Assembly (NCBI RefSeq): GCF_001623875.1 | Contig: NZ_LWAE01000002.1 | Span: 186,001-250,000, forward strand | DNA: 64,000 bases | Direction of reading: 5' to 3' | DNA from: Clostridium magnum DSM 2767 | Lineage (GTDB): Bacteria > Bacillota > Clostridia > Clostridiales > Clostridiaceae | Part shown: positions 43,141 to 52,497 of the stretch, piece after piece | Position numbering within the stretch: the stretch's first letter is position 1 | How the letters are laid out: the number at the start of each line of letters is the position of its first letter | Translations under genes and position numbers: made by a program | Notes under the pieces: model-generated | Told to the model about the DNA's origin: nothing | Database searches by the model: none | What the model saw: only the letters and a program-made list of their open reading frames with translations

Positions 43141-44667
43141 ATGGCTAATAAAGCAAGAAAAATTACGGTACCTATAGGTATTGGTTATGGATTAGTAGAT
43201 TTAATGGGCGGCGGAGCATTTACAATCATAGGAGCCTTTTTACTATATTTTTATACAACTTTTGCTGGTTTAACACCTATTCAAGGGGCTTCCATTATTG
43301 CAGTTGCTCGTATTGTGGATGCAATTGTTAGTTTGGCTATAGGAAGTATAACAGACAACTTCTATAAAACTAGATTAGGTAAAAAATTCGGAAGACGTCG
43401 TTTCTTCTTATTAATAGGATCCCCTCTAATGGCAGTTTATGTTCTATTATGGGTAACAGGAATGAACTATTGGTTCTATCTACTTACTTACTTAGCATTT
43501 GAAATAATTGCTGCTATGGTATTAATTCCGTGGGAAACGTTGCCAGCAGAAATGACAAAGGACTTCAATGGAAGAACAATAATTTCTACATCAAGAATGT
43601 TTATCTCTGCTACAGGTACATTTTTAGCAACCTTTGTTCCTGGACGATTAATTAAACACTTTGGACAAAACAGTCCAGAAGCATATTTTATTAATGGATT
43701 AACTTTTGCTATAATATATGCTATTTGTATATTCATATCATATAAAGCGACTTGGGAAAGAGAACTAACACCTGAAATGGAAAAGGAATTATTAGCTCAA
43801 GCTAATAAACAAAAAAGTTTTGGTGAACAACTAAAGGCTGTTGTTGAAATAGTTAAGGATTATTTATCTACGTTAAAAATCAAAAGTTTCAGAAAACATT
43901 TAGGTATTTACTTACTATCATTTACTGCAAAAGATGTATTTAATGCTTTGTTCGTATTCTTCTGTGTTTACGATTTAAAAGTTTCAGCTACACTTGCTGC
44001 TAACTTACTTTCACTTAGTGTTGTTGGTATACCTATGACTATCTTTGCTGGATTCTTGATGGTTAAGATAGGACCTTCTGGTCTGTTTAAATTATCATAT
44101 TCATTAATGATTGCATGTTTATTATGTTTCTATGGTGTTTATATGACAAACACAGGATCTAATACTGCTATGTTATATATAATTGCTGGTGTTTATCAAA
44201 TAGGGAGAAGTGTATTGGAGTTTACTCCGTGGAATGTATTCCCATTCATACCAGATGTAGATGAAATTATTACAAAACAAAGAAGAGAAGGACTTTTTGC
44301 TGCAGTTATGACTTTCGCTAGAAAAAGTAGTGTGGCAATTGCTACATTTGCTGTCGGGGTTATATTACAAGAGGGTGGATTTGTTAAAGGAAGACCAGTT
44401 CAACCACCTGAAGTAATGGAAACTATTGCAAATACCCTAGTATTTGGAGCTATTGGATTACTTATACTTGCTCTAATGATTGCATTTACTTTCAAGCTTA
44501 ATAAAGATACACATGGTATATTAGTAGATGAAATTGAGCGTCTAAAAAATAATGGTTCAAAGAAAGATGTTGATCCAGAAACAAAAGCAGTTGTTGAAAA
44601 TCTTACTGGTTATAAATATGAAGATGTTTGGATAGGCGGCAACACAGCCCAAAAAAGTGTTTCTTAA
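43141..44667 (+). CDS. GPH-family hexuronide:cation symporter
   Basis: 508 residues with about 12 membrane segments. The glycoside-pentoside-hexuronide pattern is visible: YGLVDLMGGGAFTIIGAFLL, ARIVDAIVSLAIGSITDNF, TRLGKKFGRRRFFLLIGSPL and PWETLPAEMTKDFNGRT. Located between uxaC and kdgA, it most likely imports glucuronate or glucuronides. AGAGGT precedes ATG 43141. A frame opening at 43069 overlaps uxaC and is not used. Confidence 0.9.
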   Translation: MANKARKITVPIGIGYGLVDLMGGGAFTIIGAFLLYFYTTFAGLTPIQGASIIAVARIVDAIVSLAIGSITDNFYKTRLGKKFGRRRFFLLIGSPLMAVYVLLWVTGMNYWFYLLTYLAFEIIAAMVLIPWETLPAEMTKDFNGRTIISTSRMFISATGTFLATFVPGRLIKHFGQNSPEAYFINGLTFAIIYAICIFISYKATWERELTPEMEKELLAQANKQKSFGEQLKAVVEIVKDYLSTLKIKSFRKHLGIYLLSFTAKDVFNALFVFFCVYDLKVSATLAANLLSLSVVGIPMTIFAGFLMVKIGPSGLFKLSYSLMIACLLCFYGVYMTNTGSNTAMLYIIAGVYQIGRSVLEFTPWNVFPFIPDVDEIITKQRREGLFAAVMTFARKSSVAIATFAVGVILQEGGFVKGRPVQPPEVMETIANTLVFGAIGLLILALMIAFTFKLNKDTHGILVDEIERLKNNGSKKDVDPETKAVVENLTGYKYEDVWIGGNTAQKSVS

Positions 44668-44785
44668 TTAAGAACAAGTCTGATTAAATGATTCAGAGCA
44701 GATTATAGATTTGCTATGAATCATTTATATTTAACATTTGGTAAACAGATAAAATTTATTCTATTTGACTATAAGGAGATTAATA

Positions 44786-45433
44786 ATGAAAAGAATTGAA
44801 ACCATACAAAAAATAATGGAATGCGGTGTTGTAGCAGTAATAAGAGCAGAATCAAAAGAAGAGGGAATAAAAGTTATAGAAGCAGTAAAAAAAGGTGGAA
44901 TTAAGGCTTTAGAGATAACAATGACTGTGCCTGGTGCAATAGATATTATAAAAGAAATATCAGAAATATACAAAGATGAAGATTTAATTATAGGAGCAGG
45001 AACAGTACTTGATCCAGAAACGGCAAGAGCTTGTATACTTGCAGGAGCAAAATATATAGTAAGCCCTTATCTTGATGTAGAAACTGTTAAAATGTGTAAC
45101 AGATATAGAGTTGCTATAATGCCAGGAATAATGACTGTAAAAGAAGCTGTTGAGGCTCTTGAGTATGGTGCTGAAATATTAAAGGTATTCCCAGGCAATG
45201 CTTATGGTCCATCAATTATTAGTTCTTTCAAAGGACCTATACCACAAGGAAACTTTATGCCAACAGGTGGAGTTAACTTAGATAACATAAAAGATTGGAT
45301 AAAAGCAGGAGCTGTAGCAGTAGGTACTGGCGGAGATTTAACTAAGGGTGCTAAAACAGGAGATTATGAATTAGTTACAGAAACAGCAGCAAAGTTTGTT
45401 GAAGAAGTAAGAAAAGCAAGAGCTAATAATTAA
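44786..45433 (+). CDS. kdgA: 2-keto-3-deoxy-6-phosphogluconate aldolase
   Basis: It splits KDPG into pyruvate and glyceraldehyde 3-phosphate. 215 residues. Catalytic residues are visible: Glu in ALEITMTVPGA (about 44) and the Schiff-base Lys in AEILKVFPGNAYGP (about 135). Phosphate-site segments are MPTGGVNLDNI and AVGTGGDL. AAGGAG precedes ATG 44786. kdgK follows after 19 bases. Confidence 0.95.
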   Translation: MKRIETIQKIMECGVVAVIRAESKEEGIKVIEAVKKGGIKALEITMTVPGAIDIIKEISEIYKDEDLIIGAGTVLDPETARACILAGAKYIVSPYLDVETVKMCNRYRVAIMPGIMTVKEAVEALEYGAEILKVFPGNAYGPSIISSFKGPIPQGNFMPTGGVNLDNIKDWIKAGAVAVGTGGDLTKGAKTGDYELVTETAAKFVEEVRKARANN

Positions 45434-45452
45434 GGGGAGGTGTGAATATTAA

Positions 45453-46397
45453 GTGGAAGTATTAACTTTTGGAGAATCGATGGTGCTTTTTAACCCAGAA
45501 TCAAACGGGCCTTTAAGATATGTTCATGGTTTTAATAAGGCTGTAGGTGGAGCAGATTCTAATGTTGCTGTAGCGCTTGCAAGACTTGGACATGAATCTG
45601 GATGGTTTTCAAAACTAGGAAATGATGAGTTCGGAAGGTATGTTCAAAATACTATTAGAGGAGAGGGCGTAGATGTATCAAGAGTAAGATTTGACTCGGA
45701 AGCAAATACAGGCCTTCTTTTCAAAGAGAGATTTAGTAGTGAAAACCCTAATGTATATTATTATAGAAAAGATTCAGCAGCAAGTAAGCTAACTATAGAG
45801 GATTTAGATTTAGAGTATATAAAGAGTGCTAAGATAATTCATATTACAGGCATAACTCCAGCTTTGTCAGAAAGCATGAGAAATGTAGTATTTGAAGTGT
45901 TAAAAATAGCTAAAGAAAATGGAGTTACTATTTCTTTTGATCCAAATATTAGGTTAAAATTATGGACTTTAGAGGAAGCAAAAACAGTGCTTTTAGAAAT
46001 AGCAAAAATGGCAGATATAATTTTCCCAGGACAAGAAGAGGGGGAGATGCTTCTAGAAACTGGTGATGAGAAAGAAATAGCAAATAAGTTTATAGAAATG
46101 GGTTGCAAGACAGTAGTTGTAAAGCTTGGTGCAGAGGGATGTTATGTGGTAGATAAAGAGATCGGAGTATATGTAGAAGGGTATAAAGTTAAGCCTGTAG
46201 ATACTGTTGGAGCAGGAGATGGTTTTGCAGCAGGATTTTTATCAGGAATACTAAAAAACTTGAGCCTAAAAGAATGTGGTCAACTTGGTAATGGAGTAGG
46301 GGCTATGGCTACTCTAGTACAAGGAGATATGGAAGGATATCCTTATCTAGATCAACTTATGGCTTTTATGGATAAAAAGAAAGTTGTAGATAGATGA
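45453..46397 (+). CDS. kdgK: 2-dehydro-3-deoxygluconokinase
   Basis: It phosphorylates KDG to KDPG, linking UxuA to KdgA. 314 residues of the PfkB family: GESMVLFNPESNGPLRYVHG, GGADSNVAVALARLG (about 32-46), ISFDPNIRLKLW (about 165) and the ATP/catalytic motif VDTVGAGDGFAAGFLSG (about 250). GTG 45453 follows GGGGAGG. The stop TGA lies inside the first bases of repeat copy D (ATGAAGTG), so the insertion supplied or preserved the stop codon. Confidence 0.95.
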   Translation: MEVLTFGESMVLFNPESNGPLRYVHGFNKAVGGADSNVAVALARLGHESGWFSKLGNDEFGRYVQNTIRGEGVDVSRVRFDSEANTGLLFKERFSSENPNVYYYRKDSAASKLTIEDLDLEYIKSAKIIHITGITPALSESMRNVVFEVLKIAKENGVTISFDPNIRLKLWTLEEAKTVLLEIAKMADIIFPGQEEGEMLLETGDEKEIANKFIEMGCKTVVVKLGAEGCYVVDKEIGVYVEGYKVKPVDTVGAGDGFAAGFLSGILKNLSLKECGQLGNGVGAMATLVQGDMEGYPYLDQLMAFMDKKKVVDR

Positions 46398-46527
46398 AGT
46401 GAAACTTGAATCAGATGGAGTTTCAAACTCCATCTGGTTCTTAGTTGAACGAATTCAGGGACGTAGCCGCTCGAAACGTACACTTTGAAAAAGATGGGAG
46501 TATTAGAGCGGGTAGTCATCGGATAAA
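46394..46527 (+). repeat. Dispersed structured repeat, copy D
   Basis: 134 bases from ATGAAGTGAAACTTG to GTAGTCATCGGATAAA, same orientation as copy A. The kdgK stop codon overlaps its left end. It lies between the uronate locus and the HIT gene. Confidence 0.85.
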
Positions 46528-46559
46528 CAAAATTATAAGTAAAGCAAGGAGAATTTATT

Positions 46560-46982
46560 ATGAGTAATGAAAATACATGTTTTTACTGCGAGAAAGATAA
46601 AAGACTTGATGATTTAATGATTAAAGTGTGTGATCTTGATGCATCTACTGTTTACTTGTTTAAAGAACAAACATACAAAGGAAGATGTATCGTAGCTTAT
46701 AAAGGTCATGTAAATGAACTATTTGAATTAGAGGATAAAGAACTTAATGCATATATGAAAGATGTTACAAGGGTAGCTGCTGCAGTTAAAAAAGCTTTCT
46801 CACCTAATAAAATAAACTATGGAGCATATTCAGATAAGCTTCCACACCTTCATTTTCACATAGTTCCTAAGTACGAAGATAACTATTCATGGGGCGGTGT
46901 ATTCGAAATGAATCCTCAGAATACATATCTTAGCGATGAAGAATATAGCGAAAGAATTGAACTTATAAAAGAAAATCTGTAA
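46560..46982 (+). CDS. HIT-family protein
   Basis: 140 residues. The histidine triad HLHFHIVPK (about 101-109) gives nucleotide hydrolase or transferase activity in this family. The opening NENTCFYCEKDKRLDDLM has a Cys pair typical of one subgroup. AAGGAG precedes the ATG. It stands alone downstream of repeat copy D. Its substrate is not known; many HIT proteins act on AMP-linked compounds. Confidence 0.88.
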   Translation: MSNENTCFYCEKDKRLDDLMIKVCDLDASTVYLFKEQTYKGRCIVAYKGHVNELFELEDKELNAYMKDVTRVAAAVKKAFSPNKINYGAYSDKLPHLHFHIVPKYEDNYSWGGVFEMNPQNTYLSDEEYSERIELIKENL

Positions 46983-47002
46983 TTAAGTTTAATAGACAGA
47001 CT

Positions 47003-47033
47003 TAAGGGGTATTTGTTAATCAGGTGCCCCTAT
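47003..47033 (+). terminator. Probable terminator after the HIT gene
   Basis: AAGGGGTAT pairs with GTGCCCCT around TTGTTAATCAG; the following T content is modest. Confidence 0.4.
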
Positions 47034-47161
47034 TTGATATATCTAAATATATCTGAATTTTTTAGATATATTTAGTATGCTTAAAAATATTTGGAATTTA
47101 AATTCTTTAAAAGCTGCATGGCTTTTGTGATATAAATATAGTGCTTTGAAAGGAGAAAATT

Positions 47162-48384
47162 ATGCTGAAAAATATTAAAGTTATTAGAAGTATCATATTA
47201 ATGGTTATATTATCTACAATTATGTCATTATCTATTGCAGTGGTCGGCTATAGTAATATGAGATCTATAAATAATAACTCTTCTTTAATGTATGAAGATG
47301 CTTTAATAAAGATTATAAAGACGGAGGATATAAGAGAAACTTTTTCAGGCATTAGAATGAATGTTAACAGGTTAACTATTGGAGGCTTTAATGAGGATGA
47401 TGTAAAGAATATTGATAACTATAATAGTACTATAAATAAGAAAATAAGCGATTATGAGAATTTAAATTTAAGCAGGATAGAGAAAAATAATTTGTCGGAG
47501 TTTAAAAAGGAGTATGTCAGTTACTATGCACAAATTAAAAAGTTTGAATCTGGAGAGATGCTTTATGGTATAGATTTAGAAAAATTTAATCAATTTTAAA
47601 AAATGAGTTTGGTAAAATGAAGAAGTCTCTAAATATGACAATTTCAAATGTTGCTACTATGCTAGAGGCAATAAAAGCTTCCACTAATGTCGTAAATTTG
47701 CAAGCCCAAAACTTATTAGGAACTTCTGATGAAATGTCATCCTGTACACAAGAAATTAGTACAGCAGTTCAAGATGTCGCTAATTCTGCCAATAGTCAAT
47801 CTAGTGACTTAATAAATATAAAAGCTTCATTAGATAACTTTGCAGATTCTTTAGATAAAATAGCTTTATCAGTTAACGACGTGAATTCAAATATCCGTCA
47901 TATTGATGCAATGTCGGAAGATAGTAATTCGAAGCTGAAAATTTTATTTGATTCTATTAAAATTGTCAACGATTCTTTTGACACAGTAAGAACTAAAGTT
48001 ATACAGTTAGATAGGCACGTGGAACAAGTAAATAATATAACTAATATTATTAACTCAATTGCTGAACAAACGGATTTACTAGCATTAAATGCTGCAATTG
48101 AATCTGCACGGGCAAGGGAAGTAGGAAGAGGATTTTCTGTAGTTGCAGAGGAGATTAGAAAGCTAGCAGAAAAGTCTAAGAGCTCTGCTAGGGATATAAA
48201 CCTACTTATTTCTGATATTAATAGAGAGTCACAATTGGTAGTAAAAACTACAGATTCAGGCAAAAATAGTTTAAACAATCAAACTGTTCTAATCGAGGAT
48301 TCTATAAAATCATTTACTATGATACTTGAAATGGATGCTTTAAACACATGGGATCAGATATTTGGCAATAAAGTAAAAAGGTAA
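47162..48384 (+). pseudogene. Methyl-accepting chemotaxis protein, broken by deletion
   Basis: The first frame (47162-47599) has an N-terminal membrane segment (SIILMVILSTIMSLSIAVVG) and the start of a four-helix-bundle sensor (4HB_MCP), then stops. The next frame, about 47602-48384, starts at the end of a HAMP domain ([11 protein letters not shown]) and holds the signalling domain with the conserved hairpin [20 protein letters not shown] and [16 protein letters not shown]. The second membrane segment and most of HAMP are missing, and the C-terminus ends abruptly with an unrelated-looking tail ([17 protein letters not shown]). It cannot work as a transmembrane receptor. Confidence 0.82.
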
Positions 48385-48436
48385 AAATCCCTCATTAGTT
48401 AAATATATTCGTGAAGAAATAGAATTAGGAGGAAGC

Positions 48437-49072
48437 ATGAGTTTAAAATATAAAGTAAAGAGAATAACGAGATTACACGAAAGCTGTGATATATGTGGTT
48501 TGCCTATGATTAATTGTATTTGCGGTATCGTCCCTAGGATACAGACTAATGCAAAGATATGGATTTTATCAACAGAGAGAGAGTTCTACAGGCCTTCAAA
48601 TACTGCAAGATTACTAAAACTAGCTAATCCAGATTCAACTGAGATTATTCTTTGGGAGAGAACAAATATCCCTGAAAAGCTACTTGAAAATATAAATAGT
48701 AAAATTTATGAAGTATACTTGTTGTTTCCCGTAGAAGATGAAGAGGGCGCAGTTAGAAAAGTTGAATATAACAATTCAGGTAAGCCACCAGCATTTATTA
48801 TTATAGATGGCACATGGAAAGAAGCAAGGAGAATATTAAGGAAAAGTGATTATTTGAAAAGAATACCTATAATTTCACTAGAACCTACCTTTAAGTCTAA
48901 ATATGATTTGAGAAGAGGGGCTTCAGAAGAAAACTTATGTACTATAGAGGCAGCAATCGAAGTATTAAAAGCAAATGATGAACTAAAGGATGCAGAAGCT
49001 ATAGAGGAAGTTTTTGATTTGTTTTTAAAAAGTTTCAAAGCGGGCGCTACTGGGCAAAAGTTAAAAGAATAG
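48437..49072 (+). CDS. DTW-domain tRNA-uridine aminocarboxypropyltransferase (TapT-like)
   Basis: 211 residues. DTW proteins transfer the 3-amino-3-carboxypropyl group of SAM to a uridine in tRNA (acp3U). A zinc-type CDICGLPMINCICG lies at the N-terminus. The domain core shows LSTEREFYRPSNTARLLKLA, a DGTW motif (IIIDGTWKEARRILRKS, about 118) and LRRGASEENLCTIEAAIEV. AGGAGG precedes the ATG. It is a single gene after the chemotaxis remnant. Confidence 0.85.
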   Translation: MSLKYKVKRITRLHESCDICGLPMINCICGIVPRIQTNAKIWILSTEREFYRPSNTARLLKLANPDSTEIILWERTNIPEKLLENINSKIYEVYLLFPVEDEEGAVRKVEYNNSGKPPAFIIIDGTWKEARRILRKSDYLKRIPIISLEPTFKSKYDLRRGASEENLCTIEAAIEVLKANDELKDAEAIEEVFDLFLKSFKAGATGQKLKE

Positions 49073-49140
49073 AGGTATTTATATTAATATAAAAAATAAG
49101 AATCTAATAGAAATTCACTTGGCTGCTTTTTTACTCAACT

Positions 49141-49206
49141 ATTGAAGCAAGATCTTAATTCAGATGAAAATTCTTTTACCCCATCTGAATTAAGATTTCA
49201 CTTCAT
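49141..49206. repeat. Diverged piece of the dispersed repeat, or terminator
   Basis: ATCTTAATTCAGATG pairs with CATCTGAATTAAGAT, followed by TTCACTTCATTG. The order (hairpin with CATCTGA-type arm, then TTTCACTTCAT) is the same as one end of the reverse-oriented repeat copies. It may be a solo end, and it may also act as a terminator between the convergent genes. Confidence 0.5.
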
Positions 49207-49225
49207 TGAATCATAGTAGTGCAAT

Positions 49226-49615
49226 TTAATCTGAGCAGTGGTTGATGCTGCGGAATACAATAAGTTTACTTCCAAGATAGTTCGAAATAGTAGAAAAACC
49301 CGTAGCAAAAATTTGAGAAAGGAAAGCATCAATGTATAATTTGCCTACTAATAAATGCATAACCATTAGGTTTACTGCTAATGATACTCCGTTAACCGCA
49401 ATGAATTTTGTGAGTTGGGCAAGTATTCTTTTATCTTTGTCATAAAAAGTCCACTGCTTATTTAAAATATAACTATTTAACATACCTATTGAATATGAAA
49501 CTACTGTACTTAGCAGGTAGTCAAGCAGTAAAATTTTGTTGAAAAGATAAAAGAAAACCAATGTTATAATAGTATTAGCAGCTCCAACGATGCAAAACTT
49601 TATTAGCTTAATCAT
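49226..49615 (-). CDS. GtrA-family membrane protein
   Basis: 129 residues, four membrane segments (KFCIVGAANTIITLVFFYLF, LLSTVVSYSIGMLNSYILNK, and two more). The motif NKQWTF matches the GtrA family, which is thought to flip lipid-linked sugars made by a GtrB-type transferase. The gtrB-like gene lies immediately upstream on the same strand (27 bases), which supports the call. Confidence 0.85.
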   Translation of the reverse strand: MIKLIKFCIVGAANTIITLVFFYLFNKILLLDYLLSTVVSYSIGMLNSYILNKQWTFYDKDKRILAQLTKFIAVNGVSLAVNLMVMHLLVGKLYIDAFLSQIFATGFSTISNYLGSKLIVFRSINHCSD

Positions 49616-49642
49616 AATAATTCTTCTATTAAAAAATATATT

Positions 49643-50701
49643 TTACTTAGCATCACAATCTTCGCTAGCACTTGCACTATCGTTAACTACATATAAAGTT
49701 CTTTGTGAATTCTTATATAAATTCATCTCACCGTCAGAATAATTCAAAGAGTTCTCAAGATTCCCATCTAGGTTTATTTCTTTGTCTACTATGTATAAAG
49801 GTCTGCATTTACTTTCATCATAAATTCTAGTAATGTATTCACCAACAATTCCCACAGAAATAAGTTGAATACCTCCAATAAAGCAGGCTACGGTTAAGGT
49901 TGTTATCCATCCTATGGAACTTACAGAAGACCCTAGAGATATTTTTATCAATAAATATATAAAAACTACTAGAGATACTAAAATACTATCAAAACCCAGG
50001 TGTTCAACTAACTTTAATGGTTTGGAAGAAAAAGAGAATATTCCATCTTCAGCAAATTTTATCATCTTTTTTAAAGGATATTTTGTTTCTCCCGCAAAAC
50101 GTTCTTTTCTTTCGTATTCTAAAGGTATTTGTTTAAATCCAATCCAACTTGACATTCCTCTTAGGAACCTATTATGTTCAGGCATTTTTTTTAGGGCTTC
50201 TACTACTTTTCTATCAATTAGTCGAAAATCTCCCGTATCCATTGGAATTTCCACACTGCTCATTTTGTTTAAAACTCTGTAAAATAGTTTTGCTGTAGTG
50301 AGTTTAAATAGGCTTTCACCATCACGCTTTTTTCGTTTTCCATATACTACATCATTGCCTTCTTCCCAAAGCCTAATCATTTGAGGTATAAGCTCGGGAG
50401 GATCTTGGAGATCAGCGTCTATTATAATTACTGCATCCCCTTTAGATTTATCAATTCCGGCAGTAACTGCAATCTGATGACCAAAATTTCTTGAAAAACT
50501 TATAACTTTCACATGGGAATCCTTTTTAGCAAATTCTTCGAGAATTTGTAGAGTTTTATCTGTACTTCCATCATTAACAAAAATTAGTTCATAGTTTAGA
50601 TTGTTTTTTATTACTACATTGCTTAATCGAGTATAACATTCCTTAGCAACTTCTTCTTCAAAATACATGGGAACAACTATTGAGATAAGCTTGTTATTCA
50701 T
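49643..50701 (-). CDS. GtrB/DPM1-like glycosyltransferase family 2
   Basis: 352 residues. The GT2 domain (about 1-215) starts ISIVVPMYFEEEVAKECYTR and has the metal-binding IIIDADLQDPPELIPQMI (about 92-105) and the acceptor-side segment DTGDFRLIDRKVVEAL. Two membrane segments follow (about 235-300). Such enzymes load a sugar onto undecaprenyl or polyprenyl phosphate at the inner face of the membrane. ATG 50701 has GGAGG upstream. The C-terminal ~45 residues are hydrophilic and not part of the usual fold. Confidence 0.88.
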   Translation of the reverse strand: MNNKLISIVVPMYFEEEVAKECYTRLSNVVIKNNLNYELIFVNDGSTDKTLQILEEFAKKDSHVKVISFSRNFGHQIAVTAGIDKSKGDAVIIIDADLQDPPELIPQMIRLWEEGNDVVYGKRKKRDGESLFKLTTAKLFYRVLNKMSSVEIPMDTGDFRLIDRKVVEALKKMPEHNRFLRGMSSWIGFKQIPLEYERKERFAGETKYPLKKMIKFAEDGIFSFSSKPLKLVEHLGFDSILVSLVVFIYLLIKISLGSSVSSIGWITTLTVACFIGGIQLISVGIVGEYITRIYDESKCRPLYIVDKEINLDGNLENSLNYSDGEMNLYKNSQRTLYVVNDSASASEDCDAK

Positions 50702-50922
50702 AATGTACCTCCTGGAAACATCCTTAATAAATATTGGTAATTGTAAAATAACCACAGTTCCTAGTTTTAGTATAAATCTACTTTTTTATTCCTATTTTGA
50801 TGAATTTTATTAAAGTTTTTTCTTTATTTATGAATATTTTTATATGAGGTCTAGAAGAATAAAATAGAGCCTAATATGTAAAAGTTATACAGCGAAAATA
50901 TAGAAGCACGAGGAGAATAGGG

Positions 50923-52383
50923 ATGAATATGTTTGATACAAAATTAGTGGATAGAATAGTTGATTTTATTGAGAAGAGATATAATTTTTTTTTAATAATA
51001 ATTTTATCAACATCGATATTTAATATATTCTATAATTTAGGTACTGCACCTATATATAGCTGGGATGAGGCAAGACATGGAGTTAACGCTTATGAAATGA
51101 TTAAAAGGAATAATTATATAGTAAATACTTATGCATATAATAATGATTACTGGAACTTGAAGCCGCCAGTAAGCTATTGGGCAATAATATTAGGGTATAA
51201 GCTAGCTGGTTTTAACGCTTTAGGGTTAAGACTATTTTCTGCTATATCAGCTGTGTTAACAATAATGGCAGTATCTATATTTGTTTTATACAATCACGGA
51301 AAAATAGCTTCTCTAATTTCCTCAGCAGTGTTAACTACCACAGTGCCTTTTATTATGGACCATTGTTCTAGATCTGGAGACGCAGATTCCATATTTATTT
51401 TATTTTTCACACTGTCTATCATGTGTTTAACCTTAGGAGAAAAAAGTATCCGATGGCTTTATGGCTCGGGGTTCACCTTTGCACTGGCGTTTCTAACCAA
51501 GAGCTGGCATGCAGGTAGCATAGCAGTTATTATATTTATATATTTGGTTGTGAATAGAGAATTATTTAGGATGAATAAAAAAGTGATAGCCTTATTTATA
51601 CTAAGTACTTCATTGCCAGTTCTTGCTTGGGCAATATTAAGGTATAGCCAAGATGGTTTTGTCTTTTTCAAGAACATGATAGGATATGATTTAATGGCTA
51701 GGACCTCTAGAACCTTAGAAGGCCATATTGGGGGTATGTGTTACTATTTTGAACATTTTCAATGGTCATATTTCTATTGGTTTTTAGTTTTTACAAGTAC
51801 TACACTGGCACTTATTACAGTGTCTGGCCCAGAAACCTTAACTGATGATAACAAGAATTATATTTTATGTATAGCGCTCTGGATAACCATACCATTTTTG
51901 CTCTACACGATAGCAAAGACAAAGATATGGTGGTATATTTTTCCTGTTTATCCTGCCATGGCTATAAGCATTGGGGCGGCTTCAAGTATGCTTCTAAAGA
52001 TTAAAAGAACAAATATTATTATGTCGATTTTATTGATTGGTATGATAATATTATCTATAACTAAAAACCAGTTGTTAATCATAGATAAAATCCATAGCAT
52101 CAAACCAGATCCTATTCAGGTATTGTTCAAGAAACTAGAAAAGCACCCAGAGTATGAAGGGAGAAAGATCTATGTTGATCACTTTGAACAGAGCTACTGG
52201 CTATGTGCTGAATTATATGGTGACTTAGTTCCAGTTTCAGGAGGAATAAAAGGATTCTTAAAGGAGAATGATAATAGTACCATCCTTTTTATTACAAAGG
52301 ATAAAAAAATTGATTTAGGTAACAATATTCGTAATCTCAAAATAGTAATTGAAAATGAAAATGCCTGTATTTACAGCAAGTAG
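50923..52383 (+). CDS. ArnT-like glycosyltransferase family 39 membrane protein
   Basis: 486 residues with about 10-12 membrane segments. The first extracytoplasmic loop has TAPIYSWDEARHGVNAYEMI, where the acidic pair matches the catalytic site of GT39/ArnT enzymes, and LKPPVSYWAIILGYKL follows. These enzymes move a sugar from a polyprenyl-phosphate donor to a surface acceptor. Divergent from the gtrB/gtrA pair, which would supply the donor and flip it. The acceptor is unknown. Confidence 0.85.
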   Translation: MNMFDTKLVDRIVDFIEKRYNFFLIIILSTSIFNIFYNLGTAPIYSWDEARHGVNAYEMIKRNNYIVNTYAYNNDYWNLKPPVSYWAIILGYKLAGFNALGLRLFSAISAVLTIMAVSIFVLYNHGKIASLISSAVLTTTVPFIMDHCSRSGDADSIFILFFTLSIMCLTLGEKSIRWLYGSGFTFALAFLTKSWHAGSIAVIIFIYLVVNRELFRMNKKVIALFILSTSLPVLAWAILRYSQDGFVFFKNMIGYDLMARTSRTLEGHIGGMCYYFEHFQWSYFYWFLVFTSTTLALITVSGPETLTDDNKNYILCIALWITIPFLLYTIAKTKIWWYIFPVYPAMAISIGAASSMLLKIKRTNIIMSILLIGMIILSITKNQLLIIDKIHSIKPDPIQVLFKKLEKHPEYEGRKIYVDHFEQSYWLCAELYGDLVPVSGGIKGFLKENDNSTILFITKDKKIDLGNNIRNLKIVIENENACIYSK

Positions 52384-52454
52384 TTACGAGTGTCGTTACT
52401 AATGAGTAGAGTTTGCGGGCTACTTAAAGTGAAAATTTCTCCCACGCAAAAACT

Positions 52455-52497
52455 AAGGCTTCCACTTTTGGCTGATGCAAAAGTGGAAGCCTTTTAC
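52455..52497. terminator. Bidirectional terminator
   Basis: A perfect 16-bp stem, AAGGCTTCCACTTTTG (52455-52470) against 52478-52493, loop GCTGATG. It serves the convergent GT39 and membrane-protein genes; its right arm reaches into the stop of the latter. Confidence 0.85.
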
